A stretch of DNA of 64,000 nucleotides from Euclidia mi (taxonomy: Eukaryota > Arthropoda > Insecta > Lepidoptera > Erebidae), in assembly GCA_944739405.2 (NCBI GenBank), contig OX123190.2:22976807-23040806 (forward strand). The letters are read 5' to 3'. This document shows, in pieces, positions 44,481 through 54,487 of the stretch (its first letter is position 1; each line of letters starts with the position of its first letter). Under the pieces are notes generated by a model that had not been told where the DNA came from, did no database searches, and worked only from the letters and a program-made list of their open reading frames with translations. A program made the position numbers and the translations under genes.

Positions 44481-45743
44481 ATGTCGATTCCAGGATTTAG
44501 CCCGTTTGGCCGGAGCCAAAAAACAGGACGAAGTCCTCCGTCTACACCAACTCCGCCCTCCCTTCCAGTGGTAGAAAATGTGCCCAAGCCGCTCAAAAAA
44601 CCTATCCAGAATGAGATGCCCCAGGAAGTCGTGCCTACACCGGAGATTGAAAGATGGCTGGATACGGTGGAGACTTCCCTTAATGAGTTATGCACCGTCG
44701 TTGCCGAAGGAAAAATGAACTCGAACCAGAAAGAGCTGGTCTCAGGACTGTGCCGTAAAGTTATGGGTGCGACAGCCCATATAGCCGTAGTATATCAATC
44801 TTTGAAACAAAAGACCATCCTTGCGTACTCGAACATACAACACCTAAATACCCAGCTGGACCTTAGTAGCTCACTCAAGGAAATTAAGGCGACAGTTGAG
44901 GATAAATTACAACCTGCAAGCAGTAACTCTTTTGCAGATATGGTGAAGATAGGAAGAGATCAGTTTGTACGTCCTCATAACCTGAGTACCATTGCAATTT
45001 ATCCCAGCGACAAATCGAAATCAAGCGACGATACGAAATCCCTGGTCCAAAAGATTATTTCACCGGAGGAACTAAAACTTCATATATGCGGTCTGAGGAA
45101 AGTACGTAATGGAGGCGTCCTAATCAGCACCGAAACTAAGCAGGACATTGAAAAGCTAAAGAACTCGCATAAGCTAGTTTCATCGGGCCTTACCATTGAG
45201 GAACCAACGAAACGTCGCCCAAGAATTACCATCGTTGGTGTTCCCGTATCCCTTAGCGAAAAGAAAGTGCTCGACTGCGTATATGAGCAAAACCTTGCCG
45301 ACAAATTCCCAAAGTCGTCTCGTGAATCTTTCTTAGCCGCAGTTAAGTTGAGCCATAAATCAGGTAAGAAGAACCTCCCAACCTGTAACTTTGTTTTGGA
45401 AGTAGCTCCCTCTATCAGAAAGGCACTGGTAAATCAAGGTCGCGTATTCATCAATTGGACGTCATGCCCGGTGCGAGACTTTACGATTGTCACGAGATGT
45501 TACAATTGCCAGCAGTTCGGTCACGCCGCTAAGTATTGCCGAGAAACCAGCCCCACTTGCAATCATTGCGGCGAAATTGGTAATTCCTTCAAAGAATGTA
45601 GCAGCAAGTCAGCCTCTCCAAATTGTGCAACGTGCAAACGTTTTAAGAGGAAATCTGACCATCAAACTGGTGACCTAAACTGTCCTGCACGTAAGTATGC
45701 TGAGGATAAATACATACAATCCATAGATTATGAGAGTGCCTAA
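44481..45743 (+). CDS. LINE ORF1: gag-like protein with CCHC zinc knuckles
   Basis: An intact ORF of 420 codons from the ATG at 44481 to TAA at 45743. ORF1 proteins of this type coat the LINE RNA. The N-terminus is Pro-rich (STPTPPSLPVVENVPKPLKK), and the middle is rich in charged residues with no clear fold visible. The C-terminus carries CYNCQQFGHAAKYC and CNHCGEIGNSFKEC, followed by CATCKRFKRKSDHQTGDLNC. The first is a canonical CX2CX4HX4C knuckle. The second has Phe-Lys where the His-based spacing would be expected, so it may be damaged. No disabling lesion is seen, unlike ORF2. Confidence 0.8.
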   Translation: MSIPGFSPFGRSQKTGRSPPSTPTPPSLPVVENVPKPLKKPIQNEMPQEVVPTPEIERWLDTVETSLNELCTVVAEGKMNSNQKELVSGLCRKVMGATAHIAVVYQSLKQKTILAYSNIQHLNTQLDLSSSLKEIKATVEDKLQPASSNSFADMVKIGRDQFVRPHNLSTIAIYPSDKSKSSDDTKSLVQKIISPEELKLHICGLRKVRNGGVLISTETKQDIEKLKNSHKLVSSGLTIEEPTKRRPRITIVGVPVSLSEKKVLDCVYEQNLADKFPKSSRESFLAAVKLSHKSGKKNLPTCNFVLEVAPSIRKALVNQGRVFINWTSCPVRDFTIVTRCYNCQQFGHAAKYCRETSPTCNHCGEIGNSFKECSSKSASPNCATCKRFKRKSDHQTGDLNCPARKYAEDKYIQSIDYESA

Positions 45744-45837
45744 GAGCGTCACTTTCTATTGTATTTATTAAGCGCGTTTACTTATTCAACTTTTATATTT
45801 TACTTGTTTACAGTTTTTACATATCTAGACCAACCAA

Positions 45838-46984
45838 TTGATCAGTGACCTAGATAATTTTTCTGTGTCTGAAACAAAAATATGTGATGTCGATGCGTGT
45901 AAATATTCTATACCGAGTAGTGAAAAGGTGCTGACTTTGCTGACACAAAATATTCGCAGCATAAACCGTAATATAAATGATTTTCAATTATTATTACATA
46001 ATCTCGATGTTAACTGTGACATTATAGTGTTAACAGAATGTTGGCTGTCAAGCCATACAACTGCTCTTCCACTTCTTGATGGATATTGTGTACACAAAAC
46101 GGAAAGTAAGTTAAATCAAAATGATGGTCTAGTAGTCTACTCTAAAAATAATTTGAATATATCCGTGGAGGAACCTTTATTTCTGGGCAGTAATTGCTTG
46201 ATAGTTAAGATCAATTTAGATACAGTAGTTTTAGCAATTTATAGGCCGCCTTCGCAAAATATTGAATTATTTTTGGAATCGCTAGACACACATTTATAAA
46301 GGTTATCGCATTTTCAGAACATTATACTGACAGGTGATATAAATATTAACATCGCGTCTCAAAGAACCGACATTCATGCACATAGTTACCTAAACATTTG
46401 CTCATTTCATGGGTTGTTACCAACACATTATCACCCAACTCACCAAAGTGGTTCATGCTTAGACCATTTCATTATAAAGTCAATTAAGCCAACAATAACA
46501 TTAATAACTAATTCATCATTAACAGATCTCTGTGCTATTCTATTGACCGTAAAATTATCTTCGCCCAGGAACAACTGCACACGCAGCTATGCAAAAGTGG
46601 ACATGAAAGCCCTCGCAAGTAGTATCAGTAGCATAGATTTTAAACCAATTTTTAACTCGAAGGATGCGAATAGTTTTCTACAGTATTTTATAAGCTCAGT
46701 GCAAGATGCAGTAACAAAACATACGTCATTTATATATACGTCTCGAAAATATACTAACATAAAACCTTGGATTACTCCCGGCTTGGTTCGTTGCATAAGA
46801 CATCGAGATAGGCTCCATCAAAAACTAAAACTGGCACCTGACAATGAAATACTATCCGTATCATATAAAAGATACAGTAACTTCTGCAACAATCTTCTAA
46901 AAACCGTAAAAATTCAATACGACAAAAATCAATTGCAAAAGGCAGGCCAAAACAGTAAGCTCGTCTGGAAATTTATAAAAAAAA
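45838..46984 (+). pseudogene. LINE ORF2, endonuclease part, interrupted
   Basis: An apurinic-like endonuclease domain: LLTQNIRSIN (Asn), DIIVLTECWL (catalytic Glu), NDGLVVYSK, LAIYRPPS, IILTGDININ (GDxN) and CLDHF near its end. A TAA at 46297-46299 breaks the frame between LESLDTHL and the GDxN motif, and the frame resumes to 47001. No ATG is present near 45838, and TTG is the first codon of the open frame. A run of A near 46975-46985 shifts the frame into the RT part. The endonuclease would nick target DNA to prime reverse transcription. Confidence 0.82.
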
Positions 46985-48755
46985 AATACATTTACTTGTA
47001 AAAATTCAGAAGCACCACTCGACCTACTGTCAACAGAATTAAGTCCAATATCAGCCATTGATAAGATAAACGATTATTTCATTAACGTCGGTAGATCTTT
47101 AACGGAAAATACTCCTAAACCAAGTAGCTTCCCGTCGCAAACGAGCCAATCACCAACGCTAAATTCTTTTGTATTGCTGGATACCGACGTTGATGAAGTA
47201 ATAAGTATCATAAGTAGTTTGAAAGAGGTGTGGGCAGTGGGGTGGGATAATATACCAAACAATATTATCAAAAAATTCAAATACATATTTGCGCCGGTGT
47301 TAACACATATTTTTAATTTATGCTTACACGAAGGAGTTTTCCCTCGCTTATTTAAAAAAGCAGTAGTTACCCCTATTTTTAAATCCGGTGACAAAATATG
47401 TATTTCTAATTATAGGCCAATTTCAGTCTTAACGGGCCTTTCTAAGATCTTAGAGAAAATAATAAACATTCGATTGATTAAGTACCTCGAAGATAATAAA
47501 CTGCTTTCAGATAACCAATTTGGCTTCAGGCCTAAAAAGTCCACTAACCAAGCAGTACACCAGCTTACGGCGCACATAACCAATAGTCTAGATAAGAGCA
47601 TGCACTCCATGGGAATATTTTTAAGACCTTGCCAAGGCTTTCGATACAATATCTTGCTCCATACTGATGCGCAAGCTCGAGACATTCGGAATAAGGGGTA
47701 CACAACTTGCACTTTTTTCTGACTATCTGAGTGATCGCTATCAATGTGTGAAAATTGATAAATATGTTGGTTCTGAACGTAAAAATAGTGGTTTTGGCAT
47801 ACCACAGGGTAGTATTTTGGGGCCAACTTTGTTTCTCATCTATATAAACGACCTTTGCAGCTTAAATGTTCAAAATGGTAAATTAATATCATATGCTGAC
47901 GACACAGCGCTTTTATTCTCGGCCAATACATACTCTGAGCTATATGATCGTGCCCAAAATGGTTTTAATATTGTTTCAAACTGGCTACACCAAAACCTGC
48001 TAACCATGAATATTGACAAAACGAAGTTCATATTATTTAAAATGAGAAATACTAATCCATCACCTATTAACCTACACATTTATGCACACAACTGTAGAAT
48101 GCACGCTGACCTAGCATGTACTTGTCCCACATTAATTAAAACTGACAATATTAAATATCTAGGTATAACTCTTGACACAAATCTAAATTTTCGTAACCAC
48201 ATCGATATTGTTTGTGCGAGAACGCGTAAATTAATTTATATTTTCAAAAAACTACGTAACATAGCCGATTACAAATTAATAAAACAGGTTTATTTAGCTT
48301 TGTGTCAATCCATAATAACATATTGCATTACAACGTGGGGTGGTGCGGCAAAATCAGTTCTTTTGCCGCTAGAACGAGCACAAAGAGCAATAATTAAAGT
48401 TGCTACTTTTCGACCTTTTAAATTCCCTACGCACCAGCTCTACTTGTCATACAACGTGCTAACAGTGCGCCAACTATTTCTACTCAACATTATACTAAAA
48501 CAGCACACCGAAATCCCTTATTCTCCTATTCCTTTTGAAAGAAGAAGAAAGGACCTAGTATGTACAACACCTCACACGAATCATGTCTTTGTTAATAGAT
48601 TTTACACTTTCCTAGGCCCGTTCTTATATAATAAGTTCAATAAATTACTCTATATATATAGTCATAATTACAAAATGTGCAACACAACAGTATCAGAATA
48701 TTTGCAAAAGCTTAATTACGACGACACAGAAAAATTATTAGTAGTTTTAAAATGA
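46985..48755 (+). pseudogene. LINE ORF2, reverse transcriptase part, frameshifted
   Basis: The frame at 47174-47722 carries SNYRPISVLTGLSKILEKII and QFGFRPKKSTNQAV. An extra base near 47628 shifts the first catalytic block (LDLAKAFDTIS) into the next frame, which runs 47667-48755. It has GIPQGSILGPTLF and YADDTALL (active-site YADD at 47892-47903), then the thumb and a C-terminus ending LNYDDTEKLLVVLK. That ending matches the remnant at 55343-55426. Clade: CR1/Jockey group (Daphne- or L2-like) by motif style. At least one stop and two frameshifts across ORF2 make it inactive. Confidence 0.85.
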
Positions 48756-49060
48756 ACGTTAATAATATTACTATTTTTACGTGTTTTTTCGCACTGATAA
48801 GTTACATTACTAACTGAACAGAATTTTAAATAGTATTTCGTAATTGTATTATTAATTTAAAATAAATTAGTCTCTAATAATTTACTATAAATCTTAATTT
48901 AATTACTTTCACAATAAGTTATATTATAGCATACAATTAAATAATAATATTATAGTCATTTGTATCATTACGTAATAATCAAGCGTCAGCTCGAAACACA
49001 GGTATAACCTAGTTCGAGCGGGTAGCCGATCTCAAAATTTTAATAAAGCATTATTATCTT
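48756..49060 (+). other. 3' untranslated region of the LINE
   Basis: AT-rich with ACAGGTATAACCTAGTT and a late AATAAAG. No simple-repeat tail is obvious, so the true 3' end may lie a little beyond. Confidence 0.55.
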
Positions 49061-49412
49061 TACAATAATATGAATCCTGCAAATAATTGAAACGTAAACG
49101 AACACAGCAATATGTTTCATTAGCTATGAATCTACAAACATAAAATATTAGTAAAAGAAACTGTTACGTAAAATCTATATATACGAAATGCAACTAACTA
49201 ACTATAAATGAGCTAATTACTATTAAAATTAAATGGAAAGATTAATCAATAAACAGGGCTTGAACTAAAATCAGTATTGAATACGTATCATTAGTGTTCG
49301 CTAATGACGTAAATTTGATGCTGATTACCTACAACTTACTCTAAAGCTTATTTGATATGCTATTCAATTAATGGTTTAGATAGTTAATTGTAATGTAGCG
49401 CAAATAGTGTAA
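49061..49412. other. Intergenic, nothing recognised
   Basis: AT-rich non-coding DNA. Confidence 0.5.
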
Positions 49413-49560
49413 CTTGGCTGATCGTAATAGGTGGTTAAAGTTAAGCAACGCTTGCAAAGACCACCACTTGGATGGGTGACCGTGTCTGGCATTAACATCA
49501 TAGCGCTACCGTGCTTCGGAGGGAACGTCAAGCTTGCGGGCCCGGTTCTCTTTTAAGGAT
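49413..49560 (+). mobile_element. 5S rRNA-derived SINE (SINE3-type)
   Basis: AAAGTTAAGCAACG (49437-49450) and ACTTGGATGGGTGACCG (49466-49482) are the internal promoter regions of 5S rRNA in correct order. CTACCGTGCTTCGGAGGGAACGT and a GGCCCGGTTCTC tail follow. The 5' and 3' arms of 5S rRNA needed for its helix I are absent, so this is a SINE using the 5S promoter and not an rRNA gene. A related minus-strand copy lies at 31765-31880. Confidence 0.85.
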
Positions 49561-50429
49561 ATGAATCATTAGGTTATTTCGGGGGCCTTTACACGGGGGC
49601 GAAAATTGCTCGCGAGATGCGAGTGTTTTGCGCAGTCATCAATATGCAGCGTACTGCAAGAAAAAAACACCTTACCTGCTTCTTTATCTTCTAGGCATGC
49701 AGCCAAATTAATACCCCCTTTAAAACTCTACTCCTCTTACCCCTCTACCCCTCTGAAATACATAAACGCCAAAATAAAACTACGAAACACAAACAAAATA
49801 CTTCACCATTAAAGCCGCTCGCATGCACGTAACTAGAGCCTATATTTCAAACGGGGCGGATAATATTTGCCTTAACAGCAGACCACGTTAGTTAGAGATC
49901 GGCGTGCAAACACTAATCCCTTGATCTATGACCACCCGTGTACCGAGTATCCGCATTCATTTTGTTATAAACAACAGTAATACATGGAGTAGTCAAAGTA
50001 CTTTTAGTAAAGACTAGGTCCCAGCCGCGGCTCTGTGTTGGCTATCGCGACAAAAGATAGCCTATTTCTTAGCCTGAATTGCTTTTCAAAATTCTTTCAG
50101 AACTTTTTGCAAGATGAAAACAGCTATCCATACATCAATCCTCTCAAACATTTGCATATAAAATAGTAGTGGGATACTCTAAGTACTGACCTTACCGATG
50201 TTTCTAATATTCAATAGTTTTTGTACCTTTAGGCATGTAAAACTGTCGGTCCCGGTTCTTGTCTCGGGACAAGGATCATTTAAGGCGATCTAAAAACTCC
50301 GACACCAGAGTTGGCCACATACGCACTCGAAAAGAAGAATAGTTTTTGAGTGCGCTTTATAACGATTGCTTGCGATAGCGACCCCTTTCTTAATTTTTTA
50401 AATATTATTTTTATATTTTATTGACTCAC
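49561..50429. other. Intergenic apart from a SINE tail fragment
   Basis: No gene recognised. A 68-codon frame (49606-49812) has no family resemblance. Confidence 0.45.
50235..50270 (+). mobile_element. Tail fragment of the 5S-derived SINE family
   Basis: AAAACTGTCGGTCCCGGTTC matches the 3' portion seen after the 5S-like part of these SINEs. The 5S portion is missing. Confidence 0.4.
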
Positions 50430-50612
50430 GCCTGTATCCCCGAAGGGGTTGGCAGAGGTGTAATATTACACCCACATTTCGACATGAATTTTAAGGTCCC
50501 ACGTAATAGAGGACGAGCCTATTACCGTTACCGGGCACATCACCAGACTCCGTGCTACTACTGAGAATTCGGAAAAACCCACTAACACTTTGCCTGACCC
50601 GGGAATCGAACC
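50430..50612 (-). mobile_element. tRNA-derived SINE, 5'-truncated at its B-box
   Basis: On the minus strand it starts exactly at the B-box (GGTTCGATTCCC, 50612-50601). It continues with GGGTCAGGCAAAGTGTTAGT, ATTCTCAGTAGTAGCACGGA, AATAGGCTCGTCCTCTATTA and GTGGGTGTAATATTACACCT, and ends CTGCCAACCCCTTCGGGGAT near 50430. This is a common lepidopteran SINE body. The A-box half is missing and it joins directly to the truncated R1 element. Confidence 0.75.
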
Positions 50613-50655
50613 TGGCGTAAGTGTCATCCGCATAGCAGACGACACTTACGCCAGG
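50611..50655. repeat. 15 bp perfect inverted repeat across the R1/SINE junction
   Basis: CCTGGCGTAAGTGTC (50611-50625) and GACACTTACGCCAGG (50641-50655) are exact inverse copies around 15 bases encoding the YADD active site. One arm is R1 coding sequence (PPGVSVVCYADD) and the other replaces what should follow YADDT. Confidence 0.9.
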
Positions 50656-52615
50656 GGGTAGGCTGGTCCTCAAAACCGCATCGTAAGCGAGGTTCCATAG
50701 CAGGGGTCCTAACACTGATTCCTGGGAAACCCCACACGTAACCTCCCTTCGATGCTCTAAGCCATCCCGACCCATATACATAATGGACCTGTTGCGCAGG
50801 TACTCCCTGATGATTTCACGCAGGTAGGGCGGCACGTTATGATATAACAGTGCCTCCCCAATGGCCTGCCATGGAAGGGAGTTGAAGGCGTTGACTATGT
50901 CAAGACTGACTGCCAACGCCACTCCCTTGAGACGGACAGCTTCTGCTGACAGGCACTGAACGCGTTTTATCGCATCCAGCGTCGAACGGCCCTGCCGGAA
51001 GCCGAATTGGCTGACCGATAAGTCGGGGCCCACACATGATAGATGCTCATTGATACGGGCGGCGATAACTCTCTCGAAAAGTTTCGCCTCCTCATCCAAC
51101 AGGCATATGGGTCGGAACGCCGAGGGAGTGTCAGCGGTCCTGCCGGGCTTATTTATCAGAACAAGTTTGGCTTCCTTCCAGCTGGTGGGGAATACACTAT
51201 ACCGGAGGCAGCTGCTGAATAGCCGCCTCAGTCTATCCCCCAAGATGGTCAAGGTGCACACCCAAACCCGACCCGGGATCCCGTCGGGACCCGGAGCGGT
51301 GTTGCGGGCTGCGAGTCGACGCACAGCTCGGTCTAGCTCAGCCGCGGTCACCTCGAAATTTTTGGACCACATCACGGTCTCCAACGATGTTGGGGGGTCT
51401 GTGAGATAATCCTCGATCCTGGGAAAGAGGGTTTCCACCACTCTTCTCACGAGTTGCGGGTCCAGAGTCTGTGTCAGCGGCGGGACCCATGGTCTGAGCT
51501 TGCCCAGTACAAATTTGTACGGACGCCCCCATGGGTCCATGTCCAGTCCCTATATAAGCTCTTTCCAGGATCGAGCCTTGGCATCCGCGATCGCAAAACT
51601 GAGCGCCTTTGCAGCGACTCCATACTCCCGCCTCATTTCGACAACCTCTTCGGTTGTGGCTCGCCGTCTTCGTCGGGCTCTCTGATATCGGCGGCGGGCC
51701 CTGATGCACTCTGTGCGTAATGCCGCTATTTCGGGCGACCACCAATATGTCGAACGCTTCTTCCCTCCCGACCGGACCCGTGGCATCGATGCATCACACA
51801 CGTCTGTCATAATGCGACGGAACCAGGCCGCCTGTGTTTCGGGATCAGACGAGACCTGTTCTTCCTCTTGCCAGTCAGCGCCGGTGGCTGCGGCGACGAG
51901 CATGTCTTTGTCCATACGCTTGAGAGACCACCGTCGCGGAAGGCTACCACTGCGGTGGGTCGGGTTAGCGCCAGGGCGACGGATGGCCACATCAAATATA
52001 ATATGGCGGTGGTCCGACAGAGTGATCACCTCCGCTGCCACATTCCATCCTGACACTAGGTTGATGGCGTCTGGAGTGGCCCATGTCAGGTCGACGATCG
52101 ACTCCCCCTGCCATCGTACACAGGTACTGACCGAACCCCGGTTTAAAATGCTGAGGTCCAGTCCCGCCGCCCACTCAATGAGTGTACCTCCTCTTACGTC
52201 GTCTAGGCGATCGCCCCACTCAGTAGAGCGGGCATTGAAATCGCCTAGAACGAGTACCGGACGAGACAGGTAGCCGCACACGCAGCTTCTGAGACCATCC
52301 AGATACGCCTCGAAAGCGGGGAGACCGCAATTTGGCGATATGTAGCAGCCCACAATGACCATGGGACCCCACTCTACTGCCACAAACCCTAACCCCCTTT
52401 GAAGGAGCGAGCAATGGGGACCATTTTCCCCCCCTGCCCAGTAAACGGCAGCGGTGCCATCTTCCGATCCAAACCACCGGGGATGGTCCGGGATGGAATA
52501 CGGCTCCGCTACCACCGCTAAGGCAACCGACCACTCCGCAAGCGTCTGCATTAGCAGATCTTGCGCTGCGTGGCAGTGATTTAGGTTGCCCTGTAAGACT
52601 CTGTGGGGGGGCGTG
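50613..52615 (-). pseudogene. R1-type ORF2: endonuclease and partial reverse transcriptase
   Basis: The endonuclease domain starts near ITPPHRVLQGNLNH (about 52615), and the first ATG is at 52551. It carries AVVAEPY (Glu), VGCYISPN, VLVLGDFNARSTEWG, VDLTWATP and LSDHRHI, the standard motifs of an R1 endonuclease. A TAG at 51552-51550 sits between endonuclease and RT. The same frame then continues as MDPWGRPYKFVLGKLRP, an R1 hallmark. RT blocks follow: NTAPGPDGIPG, FRPICLLDEEAKLFERVI, SQFGFRQGRSTLDAI, SLDIVNAFNSLPW (first Asp), GVSQESVLGPLLWN (usually PQGS, here SQES) and CYADD. Homology stops at YADDT. The stop, the altered SQES block and the truncation make it inactive. Confidence 0.87.
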
Positions 52616-52619
52616 ATCT

Positions 52620-53100
52620 TTAGGCCTCCATTACCTTTTCTGCCGGTTGGATAGCCGGCTGGGTCATCCCTGCGGCCAGCGGTGAATCAGAACTCATCGC
52701 GGCTGGGGCTGGAGTTATTATTCACCCACTCCTTTTTTTGTTATTTGGCGGGCAGCATTTTTTACTACCCAGTCGATGGTCCGCGGGTTGGCCAAGATCC
52801 GAGCACACCGGGCACCTTGGCGCAGGAGTAGTGCATGCACGCGCCACATGACCTGTGCAACCACACACGTAACACCGTGCGCCGTGGTCTGTCTCATTGG
52901 GGCACGTTGCCCTCACGTGCCCCATTTCAAGGCACCGGTAGCACTGTAAAGGTCGTGCTAACAGAACCTCTACCCTGGCTGAAGCCCAGCCCACATAAAG
53001 CCGCTTGGCAACCGCTAACTTAAGAACCACTGTAAGAGGACAGCGGACCCAGGCCGTACCTAGCCGCGATGAGGAGATACGAATAGCCCCGACCTTTATG
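52620..53100 (-). pseudogene. R1-type ORF1 C-terminal part with three zinc knuckles
   Basis: The minus-strand frame begins near GAIRISSSRLGTAWVRCP (about 53098) and reaches CYRCLEMGHVRATC, CYVCGCTGHVARAC and CPVCSDLGQPADHRLGSKKC, the three-knuckle array of R1 ORF1. A TGA at 52724-52722 interrupts it. The same frame continues as MSSDSPLAAGMTQP to a TAA at 52622-52620, just before the ORF2 homology, as in R1 elements where the ORFs nearly overlap. The N-terminal half is absent. Confidence 0.82.
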
Positions 53101-53436
53101 TCGGACTGTGTGACCTTTATGTAAGCCTAGTAGCGGACTGTGAGACGCTGTAAATGAAGGAAGGAACTTAATCTTGCCATATAATGGTTGGCTATTTGCA
53201 AAGGCGGTGTTAGTGCATCTCATGTAATACGCCAGTCCCATTGGAGTTCAGCCCTAGAGCAGCTATTTTCCAAGTCGCCTGTCGTATATAAGTATCATAA
53301 ATGTCCCATTGCTCTTTGAAACATCCGATTATTTCAGTCAGTGTCAGTTGCCCCGTTAGTAACAAACTTCTTAAAATAGGCAACGAAATTCATATTTACT
53401 TCAAGTAGGCCTCCTCTCGACCTCCTCCAATCTGTT
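53101..53436. other. Intergenic, nothing recognised
   Basis: A short doublet (GACCTTTATGT...GGACTGTG) at 53090-53140 is repeated nearby. No gene. Confidence 0.45.
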
Positions 53437-53499
53437 CCTTTGTAGAATACAAAGAAACAGATGATTACATATCATCTGTTTCTTTGTATTCTACAAAGG
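53437..53499. repeat. Perfect hairpin, 29 bp arms, 5-base loop
   Basis: Arms 53437-53465 and 53471-53499 are exact inverse complements; the loop is TACAT. The sequence contains CTTTGTAGAATACAAAG, itself a shorter palindrome. Confidence 0.95.
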
Positions 53500-53756
53500 A
53501 TCTGACCTTTCCAAAACACCCTTATTTTAATATCTTTTGGTCGGTGGCACGAGTTTCATTTGGGATTTTTCCTCCTTGACTGGAAAGTGCTTGTAGTTTG
53601 ACAAATTAATGTTCAACCTATCAAGCGTCTATCAGTCCAGCTTTTAATACCATGCATAAGATTTCCTGACAGTTTTATCAGCGTTCAATAAGATCCGAAT
53701 CAAAATGATATTGTCTTTCAATTTACGGTAATCTATATTTCTTGTATGCGTGTGTA
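53500..53756. other. Intergenic, nothing recognised
   Basis: Short non-coding stretch with no recognised feature. Confidence 0.45.
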
Positions 53757-53995
53757 TCGTCCGTGTGGTGACGGATTAAGTATACGGATTGTCACCACCC
53801 CATATCATCCCATGGGTGTCGTAAGACCCGACAGAGGGAGTAGATTATACAGAGAACACCGCTGTAAGAGAAGGAAAACTTGATACAAACCCTATACCAA
53901 CCCGTTTGGCCAGCGTGGTATAGTAGGCCAATTCCTCCTTTTAAAGGAGAGACCTAGTCCAGCAGTGGACTGTTAAAGGCTGATGATGATGATGT
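53757..53995 (+). mobile_element. Retroposon (SINE or RTE-type LINE 3' end) with (GAT)n tail, fullest copy
   Basis: Joins the two halves seen separately elsewhere: CCGTGTGGTGACGGATTAAG...GTGTCGTAAGACCCGACAGAG (as at 35689-35815), then ACTTGATACAAACCC...GTCCAGCAGTGGACTG...GATGATGATG (as at 37762-37897 and 6860-6982). It has no coding capacity. The 3' motif and trinucleotide tail suggest RTE-clade machinery. Confidence 0.78.
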
Positions 53996-54487
53996 GTGTA
54001 CGTCTCTGAACTCCTCCTAAACCACTGGACCGATTTTGATGATTTTTTTTGAGTGTATTCAAGGGGACTTGAGAATGATTTAGATTCACAATTTAGTCCA
54101 CTAGAAAATGTTTCTTTAGTTATTTTTTTATTTTGTAAGTAGTTGTTGATTTTGAAATGTTTCAAATTGGAACCGACCGACTGCGCTGCCATCGCAGTGT
54201 CAAATCTATATTTCTATATTAATAATTTCGTCAAAGGGTAGGGTACACTCACACATGTTCTGTTTGTTACCCCAAACATAGATGATATATTATAACTAGA
54301 GAACCCCGTTTGTAAGTGTAAATACTCTTTACAGTTATATTTCTTAACAGTTAAAACTCTTTGGTTAAAACGACAATTAAAGAAGTATCCGCCCAATAAA
54401 GGAGATTTGTGTTACCTCGAACATAGATGATATACTATAACTAGAGAACTCCGAATTTACGCGAGTGTAGCCGCGGCCAAAAGCTAG
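53996..54487 (+). mobile_element. Helitron-like fragment with CTAG end
   Basis: Contains CTCCTCCTAAACCACTGGAC and CCGATTTTGATG near its start. It ends GCCGCGGCCAAAAGCTAG (54470-54487) followed by T, the 3' end I know from lepidopteran Helitrons. A second possible TC start is at 54205 (TCTATATTTCTATATTAATA), so two elements may be nested. ACATAGATGATATAYTATAA-CTAGAGAAC occurs twice (54277 and 54421). The true 5' end is unclear. Confidence 0.5.

Larger units (their letters stand above)
44264..49060 (+). mobile_element. CR1/Jockey-type non-LTR retrotransposon (LINE), nearly full length
   Basis: ORF1 (nucleic-acid binding) and ORF2 (endonuclease plus reverse transcriptase) lie in order on the plus strand. 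A 3' region with ACAGGTATAACCTAGTT (49000-49017) and AATAAAG (49041) follows. The same 3' motif occurs in the LINE end at 55343-55890. ORF1 is open but ORF2 is broken at several points. Both boundaries are approximate. Confidence 0.85.
50613..53100 (-). mobile_element. R1-clade non-LTR retrotransposon, truncated at both ends
   Basis: On the minus strand: ORF1 C-terminal part (53100-52620), then ORF2 with endonuclease (about 52615-51553) and reverse transcriptase (51549-50613) ending just after YADD. The RT thumb, C-terminal domain and 3' untranslated region are missing, and a SINE follows directly. GC content is well above the surroundings. No 28S rDNA flank is visible, so this is not an rDNA-resident R1. 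Confidence 0.85.

Noticed and set aside
47410..47826. 138-codon minus-strand frame
   Set aside because: Shadow of the LINE reverse transcriptase on the opposite strand.
49437..49482. Possible 5S rRNA gene
   Set aside because: Only the internal promoter region resembles 5S rRNA. The terminal helix sequences are absent and a SINE tail follows.
51704..52273. 189-codon plus-strand frame
   Set aside because: Antisense shadow of the R1 endonuclease; GC-rich coding sequence leaves the opposite strand open.
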